A stretch of DNA of 64,000 bases, from positions 51,953,469 to 52,017,468 of the forward strand of contig OZ020485.1 in the NCBI GenBank assembly GCA_963971405.1, in the 5' to 3' direction. Every line of letters starts with the position of its first letter. The stretch's first letter is position 1. Source of the stretch: Psococerastis gibbosa (taxonomy: Eukaryota; Arthropoda; Insecta; Psocodea; Psocidae). Position numbers and translations under genes: made by a program. The notes under the pieces are model-generated. The model was given only the letters and a program-made list of their open reading frames with translations, searched no databases and was not told the DNA's origin. Shown piece by piece: positions 1 through 10,537 of the stretch.

Positions 1-80
1 GTAAATCCACTGAAATCTAGAAATCGAAAATTTATATAATCACAAAACTTTCCTAATTACTACGGATAAATTGGATAGCA
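1..80 (-). repeat. TIR repeat family, truncated copy
   Basis: This is the terminal 80 bases of the interspersed family described at 34119-34983, ending in a TATAAATTGGA..GCA terminus with some mutations. The rest lies to the left of the window. Confidence 0.6.
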
Positions 81-685
81 AAAATGAGCATATTACAGTT
101 GACATTATAGTTGATATGAGCGAGACGATCATAAGGTTGTGTGGAGAAGTGCAATGATGCTTACTTGTACTGTATACGCAGTGGGCAGGGTACCCTGGGC
201 CCGAGGGCTCAAAATGCTCTTGCCCGTCGTCTACCGTTCGGCAATAATGTACTTTCGCTGGGTTCAGTGGCCACTCGGTATTTAGAAAGCGAAAACATGC
301 GGCCTATACTGCCCAAAATCAACTTGTCATTACGCCAAGGTACGAGTATACCTGTCAATAACAATTAACATTGCATAACTTCGTACTCTGATGCCACTAA
401 CCGCAACATACTGTAGCAACATGCCGTATACTTTCCTAGTTAAATGCCTTAAGTATCAGAAAGTCTTTGTGATGGTCCAAATGATAACGGATTTATCATG
501 TTTTCAAGTAGCAGGATCCCCAAAAAAGGGATTCTTACAACATGCTTGTCTGTCTGGGGAATGGTCAGTCTGTCAGTCTTTGCAGCTCAAACTACTCAAT
601 GGAATATTCATTTTATAGTTCGCCACCATTAAACTCAACAGCAATTTTTGTGGTAAAATTCACCAACAATAAAAATTAATAATCG
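81..685. other. Intergenic or intronic sequence, nothing recognised
   Basis: Two 75-codon open frames exist (141-368 and 391-618), but they have no codon bias, domain or splice borders. About 440-600 resembles a worn TIR-family fragment (TGTCTGTCTG and a nearby CCCAAAAAAGG). Confidence 0.4.
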
Positions 686-2255
686 TGACCAGGCGTACCT
701 TAAATACAAAAAAGGCAACTTAACGGTACAAAATTATAAATGAATTCGCAACCAAACAACGGAAGCTATTCGTAATGCAAAGCTACAGTACGCTCATTCC
801 ATCTCCCAATTACCAAGAAACAAGTTGTGGAGTAGTTTAAATAATTTAGGTATCAGCAGCCTGATCGAGGCGATTTTAATACCGGTTTTTATTTAATCCC
901 CTGGTATTAAAAATGTAAACAAGATAATTTTATAATGGAAAGTGCTATTCAAAATTTGTTTGTTTACAGTTATAATCCTAGGGTATTTATTTAACCCCGG
1001 TATTATAATTGCCCCGATCAGGCTGCTGTTCCAAAAAGTCCCGTACACCATTACCCAAGGTCGATGTTAATACCCTCAATATTAACTTCGCAAAACCACA
1101 CCTATGTAAGGACCCAACGCCTCACGAGACAATAAAAGAAATCTTATTGGTACCTAAACCAGCCTGGCCTGAATTTTCCTTTAAGCAAATCACGGAACAA
1201 GAAGTCATCGCTGCTGTCAAAACAGTGAAATCCAATGCCAGTGGCGTCGACCTACTTAATAGTAAACTTCTACTTAAAATACTTCCATTTGTTTCTCAAA
1301 CGATCACTCATATTTATAACTATTCACTTACTACTTGCAGTTTTCCATCAGCGTGGAAGAAGGTGCTTATAAAACCCATAGCTAAAAACCGAAACCTAGC
1401 CACTGAAAATGACCTATTAGCATATTGCCATTCTTAGCCACTGGAGAAAATTGTGTTGGAACAGGTTTCGAGCTATATGGGTAGCTATAATTTAGCCAAC
1501 CCCCTACAATCAGGTTTCAAGAAAAACCATAGTATTCCACTTAGTACTTCAGCATTAATCCAAGTGGTTGGCAATTTAAGTTGTGCCTATGACAGAGGTG
1601 ACGTATCCTGCATTGTTCTTTTAGACTAATCCAGCGCGTTCTCATGTGTAAAACATGACATCTTCCTGGCCACGTTAAAATCTTTAAACTTCGCTGTTAA
1701 GTCAATTTCTTGGTTTCGCTCTTACTTAGAAAGTAGAGAACAAGCAACGAGAATAGGAGACCAAGCGTCAGAGTTCAGTAACCTCCCTAACGGATTAATG
1801 GAGGGTACGATTTTGAGCCCCTGATGTTTCTCCACATACACAGACTTATTGTCCCAGTCATTGAACAAATGTTCTTATCACGTACATGCTGACAACTTTC
1901 AAATATATTCTAGTTTCAAGCATAGTAATTGCGGACAGGCCATAGCTGATATTAATGCTGATTTGAGAACGTTTTGAAATGGTCAATAAAATATGGTCTC
2001 AAGTTGAACCCGACTAAGAGTCAGGCAATGCTGATAGGCAGCCACAATACTGTGGTAAAATTACCAAATACCTTAAGGTCAACTATTATTATCAATGGTG
2101 AAGTAATACCCATTAATCAAGATGGTGTGAAAAATTTAGGAGTGTATTTAGACCCACTACTTAGCTGGTCACTCCATGTAAATAAAACCTGTAGCAAAAT
2201 TTATAAATGTTTATATCCCATAAACAGAATTAGAAACCTTTTACCAATTAATTAA
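686..2255 (+). mobile_element. Decayed LINE (Jockey/I/CR1-type reverse transcriptase)
   Basis: The sequence encodes the linker before the reverse transcriptase (KLWSSLNNLG), the fingers region with SNASGVD, a palm region where motif A reads D-stop-SSAFSCVKHD and motif C reads HADN instead of the usual YADD, and a thumb region with GLKLNPTKSQ and LGVYLDP. In-frame stops occur at 1435-1437 (TAG) and within motif A, and a one-base frame change lies near 1972. The catalytic aspartates are damaged, so this copy is dead. A 175-bp MITE interrupts it at 854-1028. Confidence 0.85.
854..1028. mobile_element. Small MITE nested in the LINE
   Basis: Terminal inverted repeats start CAGCAGCCTGATCG at 854 and end with its reverse complement at 1028; imperfect pairing continues for about 30 bases through a GGTATTAAA-type stretch. 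The interior is AT-rich and non-coding. LINE coding sequence resumes directly on both sides (NNLG before, SKKSRTPLP after). A target duplication is not clear. Confidence 0.75.
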
Positions 2256-2381
2256 TATATGCGAGTATATAAAGAATATATATAAAGAAAAATATTATTT
2301 CTACGCTTATTACCCCACTATTTGATTATTGCATTGTACTGTAATCCAGTCGCACGGATTATCTGTCCCTGGTTTTTGCAG

Positions 2382-2595
2382 ATATGAGGACCAGCTAGCG
2401 ATGGGAAACTCGTCATCGGCGGGGCCTCCGTCAGCAAGAGGGTCAGGCCCGGGGTCCGGGGGCCCGGGGAACGGGGGCCCGCGGGCCGAGCCCCCAGTGC
2501 AGGTGCTCCCGCAGCTGCCCCCGGTGCCTCTCCTGCGGAACACCGCAAATGGCGTCCATTTACAGCAATTCGGGACCATTAGCTCAAGGCCACAG
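2382..2595 (+). CDS. Exon 1 in window: Gly/Pro/Ser-rich, possible start codon
   Basis: The acceptor is a pyrimidine stretch ending TTTTTGCAG and the donor is CAG|GTACGC. The exon begins with one base of a split codon and ends in phase 0. GC content is far above the surrounding sequence. An ATG at 2401 has G at -3 and G at +4 and would start MGNSSS, which fits an N-myristoylation consensus (Gly2, Ser6). The frame is, however, open back to the acceptor, so this may be an internal exon with its upstream partner outside the window. Confidence 0.75.
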
Positions 2596-2667
2596 GTACG
2601 CTTACTTCACTTATTCCAACGGCTAATTTTATACACACATTACTATTTTGAAATTATTTACTGCATG

Positions 2668-3150
2668 GTGATTTTTACCAAATGTCTGTCTGTCGGTCTG
2701 TCAGTTGGTTGATTTGACAGTGGATGACAAACTACCAATTACATTTTGATGAAATTTTGTATGATAGATTTGTAGGTTCAAAAAAAATCATGTCTCAGAA
2801 CTTTTAATTTCTTATTTTGTGCCAACTCAATTTTGGGGGTATCACCCTCCAAAACTTAAAAAAACAATTCGAAGCATTTTTTTTTATAAAAAAAAAACGG
2901 CTCTAACGATTTTCATATTATAGTCGTTATGATTCTAAGCAAACCTCAATAGGTTGCCTGTCCCTTGATATTGTAATTTGGTAGAGGGGCAAAAAAATGG
3001 AAAAATAAGACTCAATTTTCATGAAAAAATGATAAAATACTAATTTTTTGGGGGGAACTTTTCTATCGATATGTTTCCCAACTTGCGGTATTTTTACAAT
3101 TTGTTATGTAGACCACAAAACCAACCTGGTTGCTTTCCCACCAAGCAAAG
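2668..3150 (+). repeat. TIR repeat family, old internal fragment
   Basis: It shares the ordered landmarks of the family: a GTCTGTCTGTC run, a 'GCCAACTCAATTTTGGGGG' segment, a poly-A stretch, an 'ACTCAATTTTCATGAAAAA' segment and the end block with TTGCTTTCCCA. It is more diverged than the copies near 14 kb. Confidence 0.6.
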
Positions 3151-3502
3151 TTGCCATTAGCACGATCTAGTGGTAATTCGAGCCACCAAAAAAATTATTT
3201 AAATTTTGGGGCCACGTGCTACATTTTGGCAATGGCTGCTCATACTGGAGACGTGGGGGACCAACAATTAACATTCTCTCTCTCTCCTACAAATAAATAT
3301 AACCATAGGTGGCAGGAAATACACTTAAATTGGGATATTTTTGTTTGTGCAAAAGTGGAGAATCTGCCATGAGATAGCCTTAATTGCTTAGCAGCCAGGC
3401 TTGGTTCCGCGTGGGGGCTGGGGTAACCCATCCCGCAGCAGGTAGGTGTAGGCGTGTGGGCTGCATAATACATAAAATTGAGATGATTACTGTTGTGCGC
3501 AG
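3151..3502. other. Intron 1, remainder
   Basis: No coding potential or recognised repeat. The 194-codon open frame on the other strand (3240-3824) runs over exons 2 and 3 and is a shadow of them. Confidence 0.4.
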
Positions 3503-3603
3503 GGAGCAGGCTTGCGGCGCCCTCGAAGCCACTCGGCCCACCGCTTACAAAAGAAGGAGCCATTTGCAGACTTGACGCGGTGTGACAGCGAGCCCGACTT
3601 ACG
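3503..3603 (+). CDS. Exon 2: Arg/Ser-rich with CDSEPDL
   Basis: The acceptor is TGTGCGCAG and the donor is ACG|GTGAGT, a strong match. It is in phase 0 at the start and leaves two bases (phase 2) at the end. It encodes about 33 residues ending in an acidic CDSEPDL block. A second AG at 3508-3509 could shift the start slightly; 3503 keeps the frame of exon 1. Confidence 0.75.
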
Positions 3604-3739
3604 GTGAGTAAATAACATTTATGTCGGCTTGCCGAGTATTTAAAAGGGGCATATGAAAATAAGGCGACAGCACATGGGCTTGTGCAGGTAGACAATCCAG
3701 CAGAGGTAGAGCTAATTTTTAACTTGCTAATAATTACAG

Positions 3740-3830
3740 GAACCCCATCATTGCTGCCGCACCCAACAAACAGCACCATCTGTCGCGTGGCAGGAAGAAA
3801 TACCGGGCACCTCCCGCCCCTCACCCGGGG
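3740..3830 (+). CDS. Exon 3: basic, RKKYRAPPAP block
   Basis: The acceptor is AATAATTACAG and the donor GGG|GTAACT. One base completes the split Arg codon of exon 2; the remaining 30 codons end in phase 0. It encodes an Ala/Asn run followed by RGRKKYRAPPAP, a basic-proline motif. A SINE on the opposite strand starts about 33 bases into the next intron. Confidence 0.75.
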
Positions 3831-3863
3831 GTAACTATCAATTATTCAAATATTACTGCATGC

Positions 3864-3960
3864 CCGAAATTAGAGGATTAGAAAAAACTGGTTATGATGG
3901 GATTAGCACCCACGATCTACGCCTAACCGGGGCGTCGTCTTAACCACTGCACCACAAGCC
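3864..3960 (-). repeat. tRNA-derived SINE
   Basis: Read on the minus strand it begins GGCTTGTGGTGCAGTGGTTA, an A-box-like start. It has an anticodon arm ACGCC-CCGGTTA-GGCGT and a T-arm GTGGG-TGCTAAT-CCCAT, followed by a tail beginning CAGTTTTTTCTAATCCTCTA. It is the clearest head-plus-tail copy in the window. Position 33 of the tRNA part is C, where functional tRNAs have U. Confidence 0.75.
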
Positions 3961-4997
3961 GGCCGGCTGTATGTTTTTTATCTAATCTAAAAAAATCTAA
4001 AAAGCCGATTTGTGGCCAATTAATCTTGGCTTACATAAATAAATAAATGTATTGGGTTTCTTCAATATTACATATACAGTGAGAATATAACGAAGTAGGG
4101 GTGGCCCAAAGGATTTCTCCCGTGCTGGGCCCCCCTTAATACTAATAACTTATTAAATAATATATACAATATATAATTATAGATGTATACCTAATTTACA
4201 CTAAAGCTAAAACTAAACTAAAACTACATTATAGTAATTAATTTTATGTAGACTCTAAATAACATCACTAAGTAAGTAAGTTCATATACTAAGATAAAAT
4301 AAGATTAATATTTATGATAAAATGTTTATCACTCTGTTGAACTCTGTTGAACTCTGTTGAGTTTTTATGCTATTTCTGTAATATTTGTCGGTATAGGTTT
4401 TGGGACAGATGAAATCTAAGTTTACTAATAAATGTTATTGTAAGCAAAGTAAGCGCAGAGACCTGTTCGGCTAGATAGTTGTGTAGCTGTGCTAACCTGT
4501 CTAGCAATGCGAATCGTGTCAATAACAGCATGTAAGTAGAGGATGTACAGGGGACTGCACTTGATGGGGGCTTGTGTTAACACGAATAGGCGTAGATCGT
4601 GGGTTCCAACTCCAACTTTTTCTACATCCTCTAATTTTGGTTATAACGAGGAGATTACCGAAGTTAGTTAAATGTCTGTTTTATACATCCAGGTACCTAC
4701 AGTATATATAATATCATTATATAATACTGCAGTATTACTGCAGGCTATTCCTCAGACAAAATCAAAATGTCAGCGTAATGGCTCGCATTGCCTTCAATGC
4801 TAAAGGAATGCAAACTTGCGAAGGTTCAAAAAAATAATTAAATAAAATACTTTTATTGATTAAATTATAAAAATTCCTTCGATGCTGCTGCATCATGTTC
4901 TGAAATATTTATATCTATAGGTAGTGTGCAGAAATAGGCAGAGCGGTAATAGACCTACTTGTTGACTGTTTTCACTGTGAACATAATGCCTTTTTAG
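3961..4997. other. Intron 3 sequence with SINE fragment and short tandem repeat
   Basis: It contains a perfect 11-bp repeat (ACTCTGTTGA-type, three units at about 4331-4361), AT-rich sequence without coding potential, and a SINE copy at 4567-4680. Confidence 0.4.
4567..4680 (+). repeat. tRNA-derived SINE, deleted copy
   Basis: GGGGCTTGTG and GGCGTAGATCGTGGGTTCC match the tRNA head with the D and anticodon arms largely lost, followed by the family tail (TTTTTCTACATCCTCTAATT, then TATAACGAGGAG). Confidence 0.6.
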
Positions 4998-5286
4998 AGT
5001 GGCATGGAGAGCAGCTCACCAGACCTCAATGTATGGGACGCGACACCAAGGAAAGCTCGCTTGTTTAAAACCCGCGCTGAAACCAACAGGCGACCTCACA
5101 ACGAAGAGGATCTCCTGAGGAGGTCAGTAGACGATAAAACAGCGAATGAGTCGCACAAGTGGTCAACGGTGGATGGCAACAGGGCGCTGCAGGAGAGGAG
5201 GGTGGACGACAAAAGGACACAGCAGACGAGTAAAACTTACTCGTTGAGCCTACCAAGATCAGAGCAAACAACGGGAAAGCTACAGG
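4998..5286 (+). CDS. Exon 4: LFKTRAET block, charged
   Basis: The acceptor is CCTTTTTAGAG (the second AG keeps phase 0) and the donor is AGG|GTGAGC. It encodes 96 codons plus one base. Visible blocks are SSSPDL, PRKARLFKTRAET and EEDLLRRSVDD, followed by Lys/Arg/Gln/Thr-rich sequence. The frame is open across the whole exon, and codon use is mixed and GC-richer than the flanks. A member of the TIR repeat family begins about 65 bases after the donor. Confidence 0.8.
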
Positions 5287-5319
5287 GTGAGCACCTACCG
5301 TAGACATAGTTTACTTCAA

Positions 5320-6150
5320 TTAAAAGAACCGGTCCGAGCTTACTCGAACATGCTTTCCTAGTTATCAATTAACAGGTAGATAATATGAGTAATTTCATGC
5401 TAAATAATTTTCCTATGATAAAATTTCGGATCCCTCGATATCGCAATGGCCGTAGTCAGAAATGTCCCCTACACCAAAGCCTGAAGAACTGATCGATGGG
5501 ATTGCATATTCTAGAACTGGCAGATCAATATATTGTACATTACCACACGGTAATAATGGCAGGGCACGCAATTTTTTTGTTTTTGGGAATGCAACTTGTT
5601 CGGTTTTCTTGCTCAATATTTAACACCTAAAAAATACCCGAAGCTGTAGAAATGATCAATAGAAAGGTCCCGCAGAAACATTATTTTTTTAGTCATTTTT
5701 CATGAAAATTGAGTTCTATTTATTTTTTTACCCCCAGGTGCAAACTGTCAACCCCCCGAATTTTGTATTTATTAATACAATATATGTGAATTTAAAGAAC
5801 ATCGTTGCAGCCATTTTAGAAAAATAATTTTTTAGTTTTTTTTTTTAGTTTTTTTGAGAATAAAACCCCCCCAATTGAGTTAGCCCAAAATAATAAAAAA
5901 AATGGTCCCAATGTATAATTTTTCTGAAACCTACTTAATTGCTAAATTTAATCAAAATCCACTGCGTGATTTGCCCGCAAATCTATTAACAGACCAAACA
6001 GACGTTATATTTCGTGAAAACAACTTTTTTGGGGTCCCTGCATGGTAACCTGTAAATCGTGTAAATCCGTTGAAATCTCACAATCGAACATTTTGCCCAT
6101 CACAAAGTTTTCCTTTTACTAAACCTACGGTACGTATAAATAGGAAAACA
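5320..6150 (-). repeat. TIR repeat family, near full-length
   Basis: It starts with the shared flank AAAGAACCGGTCCGAGC and TGCTTTCCTAGTTAT (5351) and ends TATAAATAGGAAAACA (6150), diverged inverted termini. The internal order matches the copy at 34119-34983 in the same orientation. It is non-coding. Confidence 0.7.
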
Positions 6151-6513
6151 ATAAGTCTTACTGGGGCAGTTCCTTATTCCAATTAATTTTCTACTGCTAC
6201 AATAGATCTGTAGTGTTGAAAAGGGGTAGGTATAGCCTGTGGCAATTGTTTTGCGCACCTGCACGAGGCAGAGATAGACGAGGAGTTGATAACAACATTG
6301 AAATCATGTTTTTGTTGTACCTATACGTATATACGTTTCCAATAATTTGCGTGGGGGAAATATTACAGCATCGGCAACCTACGAAATCGAAAGTATTTTC
6401 CCGGTAGGATTACGGTAATTTTATTGGAGCCATGAAACAAGTTTTGGTGTTAATGACTCATGTTGTACCGCGTATGGTAATGAGCTAATCGCTAATGGTA
6501 GGCTATGTTTCAG
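6151..6513. other. Intron 4, remainder
   Basis: No repeat or coding signal recognised apart from the polypyrimidine tract before exon 5. Confidence 0.4.
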
Positions 6514-6635
6514 AAGAGGCAGTGTCGTTGCCCCGGGTGGACGGACGTCGCTTTGCGGAAGACCCCCCACCACGGCTCCGGGCACGCCCCCAATCTACCA
6601 CTTTCACCAACAATTTAGCAACTCCTCAGTTCCAG
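6514..6635 (+). CDS. Exon 5: Arg/Pro-rich
   Basis: The acceptor is CTATGTTTCAG and the donor CAG|GTACAA. Two bases complete a Glu codon and 40 codons follow, ending in phase 0. It encodes a Val/Arg/Pro-rich segment ending TNNLATPQFQ. No domain is recognised. Confidence 0.75.
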
Positions 6636-7116
6636 GTACAAACTTCATATTTTTCACTTTTGTGAAACAACCAACATAAATATCTAAGTATATACATTCT
6701 CGTAGTCCCGATTTGCCGACGTCTTTTCCATTGTACGAGGAATAGGGCTTCATGAATGGTTGGTGCAAACCCACTGTGTCTACTTAGAAAAGATTTCTAT
6801 ATGTTCTGTCGTATCTAGGGGGATGCCTTACACACCGGGTTCCGGAATCGTCAAGAAACCATTCTGCTATAGGTCTATGGCTACAATGGAGAAGACGTAT
6901 ATAGGCAAATCGCGACTGGGAGAATCACCCGTGTGTACCGGGCCTTAATGTAATCTATATTGTTAGCAAGAGCAGTAGTAAAAAGCTTACTAACTACGAT
7001 GTTGTGTCCCCTCCCCAAGCACGCACTTCCTCGGAGTCGTTTAGGGAGGCGTATGATATTTTATTTCTCTATTATGGTATATTTGATGTTTGATATATAC
7101 AAGTATTTGATTACAG
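6636..7116. other. Intron 5
   Basis: Unique-looking AT-rich sequence; the open frames at 6760-6948 and 6960-7184 have no supporting features. Confidence 0.4.
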
Positions 7117-7497
7117 GCAGAACTTTTGGAGGCTGCTCAAAAACTACGACCGTCCTCCACGTTGCTCCCGCGACCCGTGTATAGCCCAGAACCTCCTACC
7201 CAGACCATTGTTCAACTTGCCAAAGAAAATGCTCAACCCCCAAAAACTTTCTACTTTGGAATGGAAGAAAGTAACAAGACGGTGGCCACCCAGGCCATCA
7301 ACAGCAATGTGAAGAAGACGAACCGCGAGCATCGACTCACAGCAGTCGAAAGGAGTAAGAACCTCATGAATCTCAGACACAACCAAAGCTCCACCAGGGA
7401 TCAAGAGGAACGTGCTGTCGACAAGTTCGCGGCGAGCTTTCAGAAAGCTCGGGCAGAGTCGCGCACCAGTAGTCTGGACAGCGAGCCTGACCCTGAT
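7117..7497 (+). CDS. Exon 6: largest exon, 127 codons
   Basis: The acceptor is TTTGATTACAG and the donor GAT|GTGAGT; it is in phase 0 at both ends. It encodes a helix-prone opening (AELLEAAQKL), a Pro-rich stretch, a TFYFGMEE block, a basic segment and a charged region (EERAVDKFAASFQKARAE) ending in an acidic SSLDSEPDPD. The length, clean frame and borders make this one of the surest exons. No known catalytic domain is visible. Confidence 0.85.
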
Positions 7498-7987
7498 GTG
7501 AGTAATCTGAGTCTCTGAGACTGATATTACAATGCCTTTTTAAAATTAACTTAATCTGGGGGTTGAAAACGCTGGCTTATAAATATTTTAAAGTTTCTGT
7601 ATCATTGCCACAGGTGAGAGGTCTTCCTCTGAATAAAAATTAATAGAGAAAACTATTTATGATCGGCAATCTCTCAAGAGAAGCTGAGCTCTCTTTTGTT
7701 CAGGCGCCCCAATCCATTGAACGATTAAGACCACCATGCACTTAAAGCCCCACGCATTGGTATAGAAGCTCACTATTTTGCGCCAGTATATTTTATATTT
7801 TAATAAAAAAAAATACCCCACTGTTTCCAGTCTTCGTCGGTAGATTCTAAACGTTACTGCCATCAAAATGAGGAATACCCCACTATTTCAGGTAGGCTAT
7901 ATTTTTCCACAAAAATCCCCCGAGCCTCCCTTCAGGATTGCCGAACCCTCATGCTGCGTATCGTCTATACGACCTTTTTTTATACAG
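7498..7987. other. Intron 6 with GC-palindrome repeat fragment
   Basis: About 7840-7930 carries the AATRCCCCACTATTTCAGG and CCCCCGAGCC landmarks of the degenerate repeat that is tandem at 36990-38830. The rest shows nothing recognisable. Confidence 0.45.
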
Positions 7988-8266
7988 GAAGTTGACGGGA
8001 TAGCCCTGCAGCTGAGACCAACGTTACCAAAGAAGCAGCTGGAGATACCACGGTTCTCCCCCACCGCTGCCTGGCGACTCCTGTCGAGTGCCAGCTCCCC
8101 CTCTCCAGACAGCGACGGCGAGCGGGTTGCCGAGCTCCACTTGTCGCTCGACAAGTCCGGTGACTCCGGCATCTCGGGCGACGCTAGTCCAGGAGGTGAA
8201 ACTTGCACCGATCTCGTCGACATGCCTCCCAAGCCAGGGCATGTCTTGTATTCGCACCAACAGAAG
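7988..8266 (+). CDS. Exon 7: FSPTAAWRLL and KSGDSGISGD blocks
   Basis: The acceptor is TTTTATACAG and the donor AAG|GTACGA; it is in phase 0 at both ends, with 93 codons. It encodes ALQLRP, FSPTAAWRLL, a Ser/Pro/Asp stretch, LHLSLDKSGDSGISGD and a Pro/His tail. These short blocks look like conserved linear motifs (possible phosphorylation or binding sites) in a disordered protein, but I cannot name the family. Confidence 0.85.
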
Positions 8267-8463
8267 GTACGAACAGTGCTTGGTCATGTGTTATAACCGA
8301 AATTACAGAGTGAAGAACCAGTTGAATCCGGGCTGATGGGCCGTGGTCGAAATGAAAGTGAACTTCCAAACTCCGTACGAGTGTCTTTGAGTGAACCTTC
8401 GAAGATGTCGACCACAGACCACAGAACGTTTGGAAGTTCCGGCCGTGAAAGCCTTTGCAGTTA

Positions 8464-8562
8464 CGAAATTAGAGAATTTAGAAAAATCGGGATTTGGCAG
8501 CATTCGAACCTATACGATCTATGCCTATCAGGGGCATATCTTAAAAAGTAGACCACAAGCCC
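8464..8562 (-). repeat. tRNA-derived SINE, diverged
   Basis: On the minus strand: GGGCTTGTGGTC, an anticodon arm ATGCC-CCTGATA-GGCAT, TTCGAATGC and a tail containing TCTAAATTCTCTAATTTCG. It has again a C at position 33. Confidence 0.6.
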
Positions 8563-8749
8563 GCTCAAGTACAGTCTTCTGAATCCTCTTTACAATATGC
8601 ACTTGCATAACATTCCAATTTGTTTGACAGGTTAGCCAGCTAGCCTACACAACTATATAACCGAATACGACCCATTTTATTGCATCAATGCAATATTCTA
8701 TTCATGATATAGCAGCATTATGTATTATTATAGGTAAGAGGCAACCCTT

Positions 8750-8830
8750 GGATTCCCAGATTTTTGTCAATCCTGTAATTTCAGTTATAACGAGGAGGTT
8801 GCCTTTTACCTCTTCAACCTAATAGTTAGT
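8750..8830 (+). repeat. SINE tail fragment
   Basis: It has only the 3' tail of the SINE family (TCCCAGATTTTTGTC, then CAGTTATAACGAGGAGGTTG) and no tRNA head. Confidence 0.5.
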
Positions 8831-8924
8831 TTAACATCAGTATTATTCTGTTATCAACCATATATTACTGCAATATATTGTGAGGCACGTTGCATTGTCG
8901 CTTAATGTTGACTTATTGTTGTAG

Positions 8925-9092
8925 CCACTGGTGTTCGCGTGGACTCCAGAGCAGGACCTCGAGGAGTCGAGCAGTTCCGAGGAGGAGAACCCGCGGCCGC
9001 CGTCGCAGGGCACGGTCGCTGGGGCCAAACTCACCACCCGGGGCCATTTATTTTCAACGCTTCCAAGAGAGAAACTCGACGAACCTGCCCGA
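8925..9092 (+). CDS. Exon 8: acidic, FAWTPEQDLEE; donor uncertain
   Basis: The acceptor ATTGTTGTAG is clear. The frame encodes FAWTPEQDLEE, a run of Ser and Glu, and then a basic stretch. No consensus donor is present. The best candidate is CGA|GTTTGT at 9093, which keeps phase 0 and the full 56 codons; an earlier cut after ACG at 9014 would be out of phase. A TIR-family repeat starts about 50 bases later, so part of the 3' end of this exon may have been disturbed. Confidence 0.55.
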
Positions 9093-9143
9093 GTTTGTTC
9101 ATTTATTAATTTCTCAGCTAATCATACATCTCATAATATTTAT

Positions 9144-9417
9144 TGCTTTCCTATTTATACGAACTTGAATGGAAAGCTTTGTGATGGTAGAAGTGTTCGA
9201 TTTCGAGAAAGCAGTGGAAAAAAAAGAACAAAAAAAAATGGTTTACAAAATGTCTGTCTGTCTTTCCTTCGATTTGGGGGCAAACTTCGCGGTTGATTTG
9301 GATGAAGCTAGGCATGAAGGTTCACGAAAATCATAACTAGTTTTATTTTTATTTTGGCTACCTAACTCAATTTTGGGGGTTTTACCCTCCAAAACTCAAA
9401 AAAGGGCTAAAAAAAAA
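9144..9417 (+). repeat. TIR repeat family, 5' fragment
   Basis: It starts at a terminus TGCTTTCCTATTTATA, passes GGAAAGCTTTGTGATGG and a TGTCTGTCTGTCTTTCC run, then stops where the dispersed repeat at 9418 begins. Confidence 0.65.
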
Positions 9418-10290
9418 AATTGGTTGTCTGTAAGTCGGTTGCAAATTCGGTTTACGGACGATAGCGTGACAACTCATAAATTACTAAATCTTACTTAAAT
9501 AATAATAATATATGGCTGGAAAGAGAAAGAATTGTGGAAAAGCTCTTAAAAGCCCTTAAGTAGTTTGAATTTGGTGCGCACCCCCTGACGTTTCACACCC
9601 CCAAAGCCAATCCCCTTGCTTCTTCTTCTTCTTCTTCTCGTGCCCCTTCAACGTTGAAGATTGGCGATCATTTGAGCGATTTGCACCTTAGACACGGCTG
9701 CGCGGAAGAGGCCTGTCGTGCTCCTCCCGAACCAACCCCTAAGGTTGGCCAGCCAGGACGTCCGTCTTCTACCTGCGGTTCTTCTCCACTCAATGCGCCC
9801 TTGTATGATGAGTTGGAGAAGGTGATATTTCTCATTCCGCATCACGTGTCCAAAGTACTGCAGCTTCCTCTTCTTCCCCTTGCTTGATCACCACAAATAG
9901 GCCTATATAAAAGAATGGGCCTGAAAGAAGAAGAATAGACGAAGACATGGGTATAATTTAAATTAAGATAGGCCTTCCACATCAGCCCAAAAAATTGCTT
10001 TAAACCCACCCATGCAATTCAAATGGGATTGCTGGAAATGCGTCATTTTGTGTTCCACTCGCGTTTAAGGGGTGAATTTGAAAATATGTATTTATACTCG
10101 TTTGAACCCTTAATTTATAGCGCTTCTAATGAGACATTAAAAATTAAATATTTCGATCGGAAATTGCAGGCTGTGGAATTTTTTTTACTCTATGCATGTA
10201 AATTGAAAAGTAGGTACCCGATCCGCGATCTCGATGAGGTCACACTATTCGTACACGCACCTAGTATTCCAGCCAGCGCTCATCAGTTGA
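9418..10290 (+). repeat. Dispersed repeat homologous to the satellite array unit
   Basis: From AAAAATTGGTTGTCTG through CGGTTTACGGACGATAG, ATATGGCTGGAAAGAGAAAG, AATTCAAATGGGATTGC and GCAGGCTGTGGAATTTTTT, the order of landmarks is the same as in array unit 1 at about 43228-43800. It is interrupted by a LINE fragment (9617-9890). The end block TAGTATTCCAGCCAGCGCTC recurs near 16600. Confidence 0.7.
9648..9886 (-). mobile_element. LINE reverse transcriptase C-terminal fragment
   Basis: The minus strand encodes QYFGHVMRNEKYHLLQLIIQ, then RRRTSWLANLRGWFG and a closing FRAAVSKVQIAQMIANL. This is the well-known C-terminal block of many invertebrate and vertebrate LINE ORF2 proteins. No upstream RT domain is present. 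A CTT microsatellite at 9617-9636 borders it. Confidence 0.8.
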
Positions 10291-10537
10291 AATAGTAATA
10301 GTAAAATGACTTGAATCATATTTAATTCCCATTTTAGACGTTATTAATTCAAACAAAACCCAATATGTCAATATGTCGCTTGTCCCTTGATAGTTTGGTT
10401 CTTGGGGAAATAAAAAAAGACTCAATTTTAATTTAAATTGCAGGCTCACATGTGACAACAAAAGATGATTTTTAAGTACCCCCATTGACAAATACTATAG
10501 TAGCAAAGCGAATTAAGAAGGTTGTGAATGTGTTTAG

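Noticed and set aside
3240..3824. A 194-codon gene on the minus strand
   Set aside because: It overlaps exons 2 and 3 on the other strand, which have splice borders and phase support; its own sequence shows no motif.
7897..8232. Minus-strand ORFs of 87-111 codons over exon 7
   Set aside because: They mirror the GC-rich coding exon on the plus strand; the plus frame has splice borders and phase continuity.
8303..8582. Several overlapping ORFs of 61-82 codons after exon 7
   Set aside because: They lie in the intron and run into a SINE; no splice or codon support.
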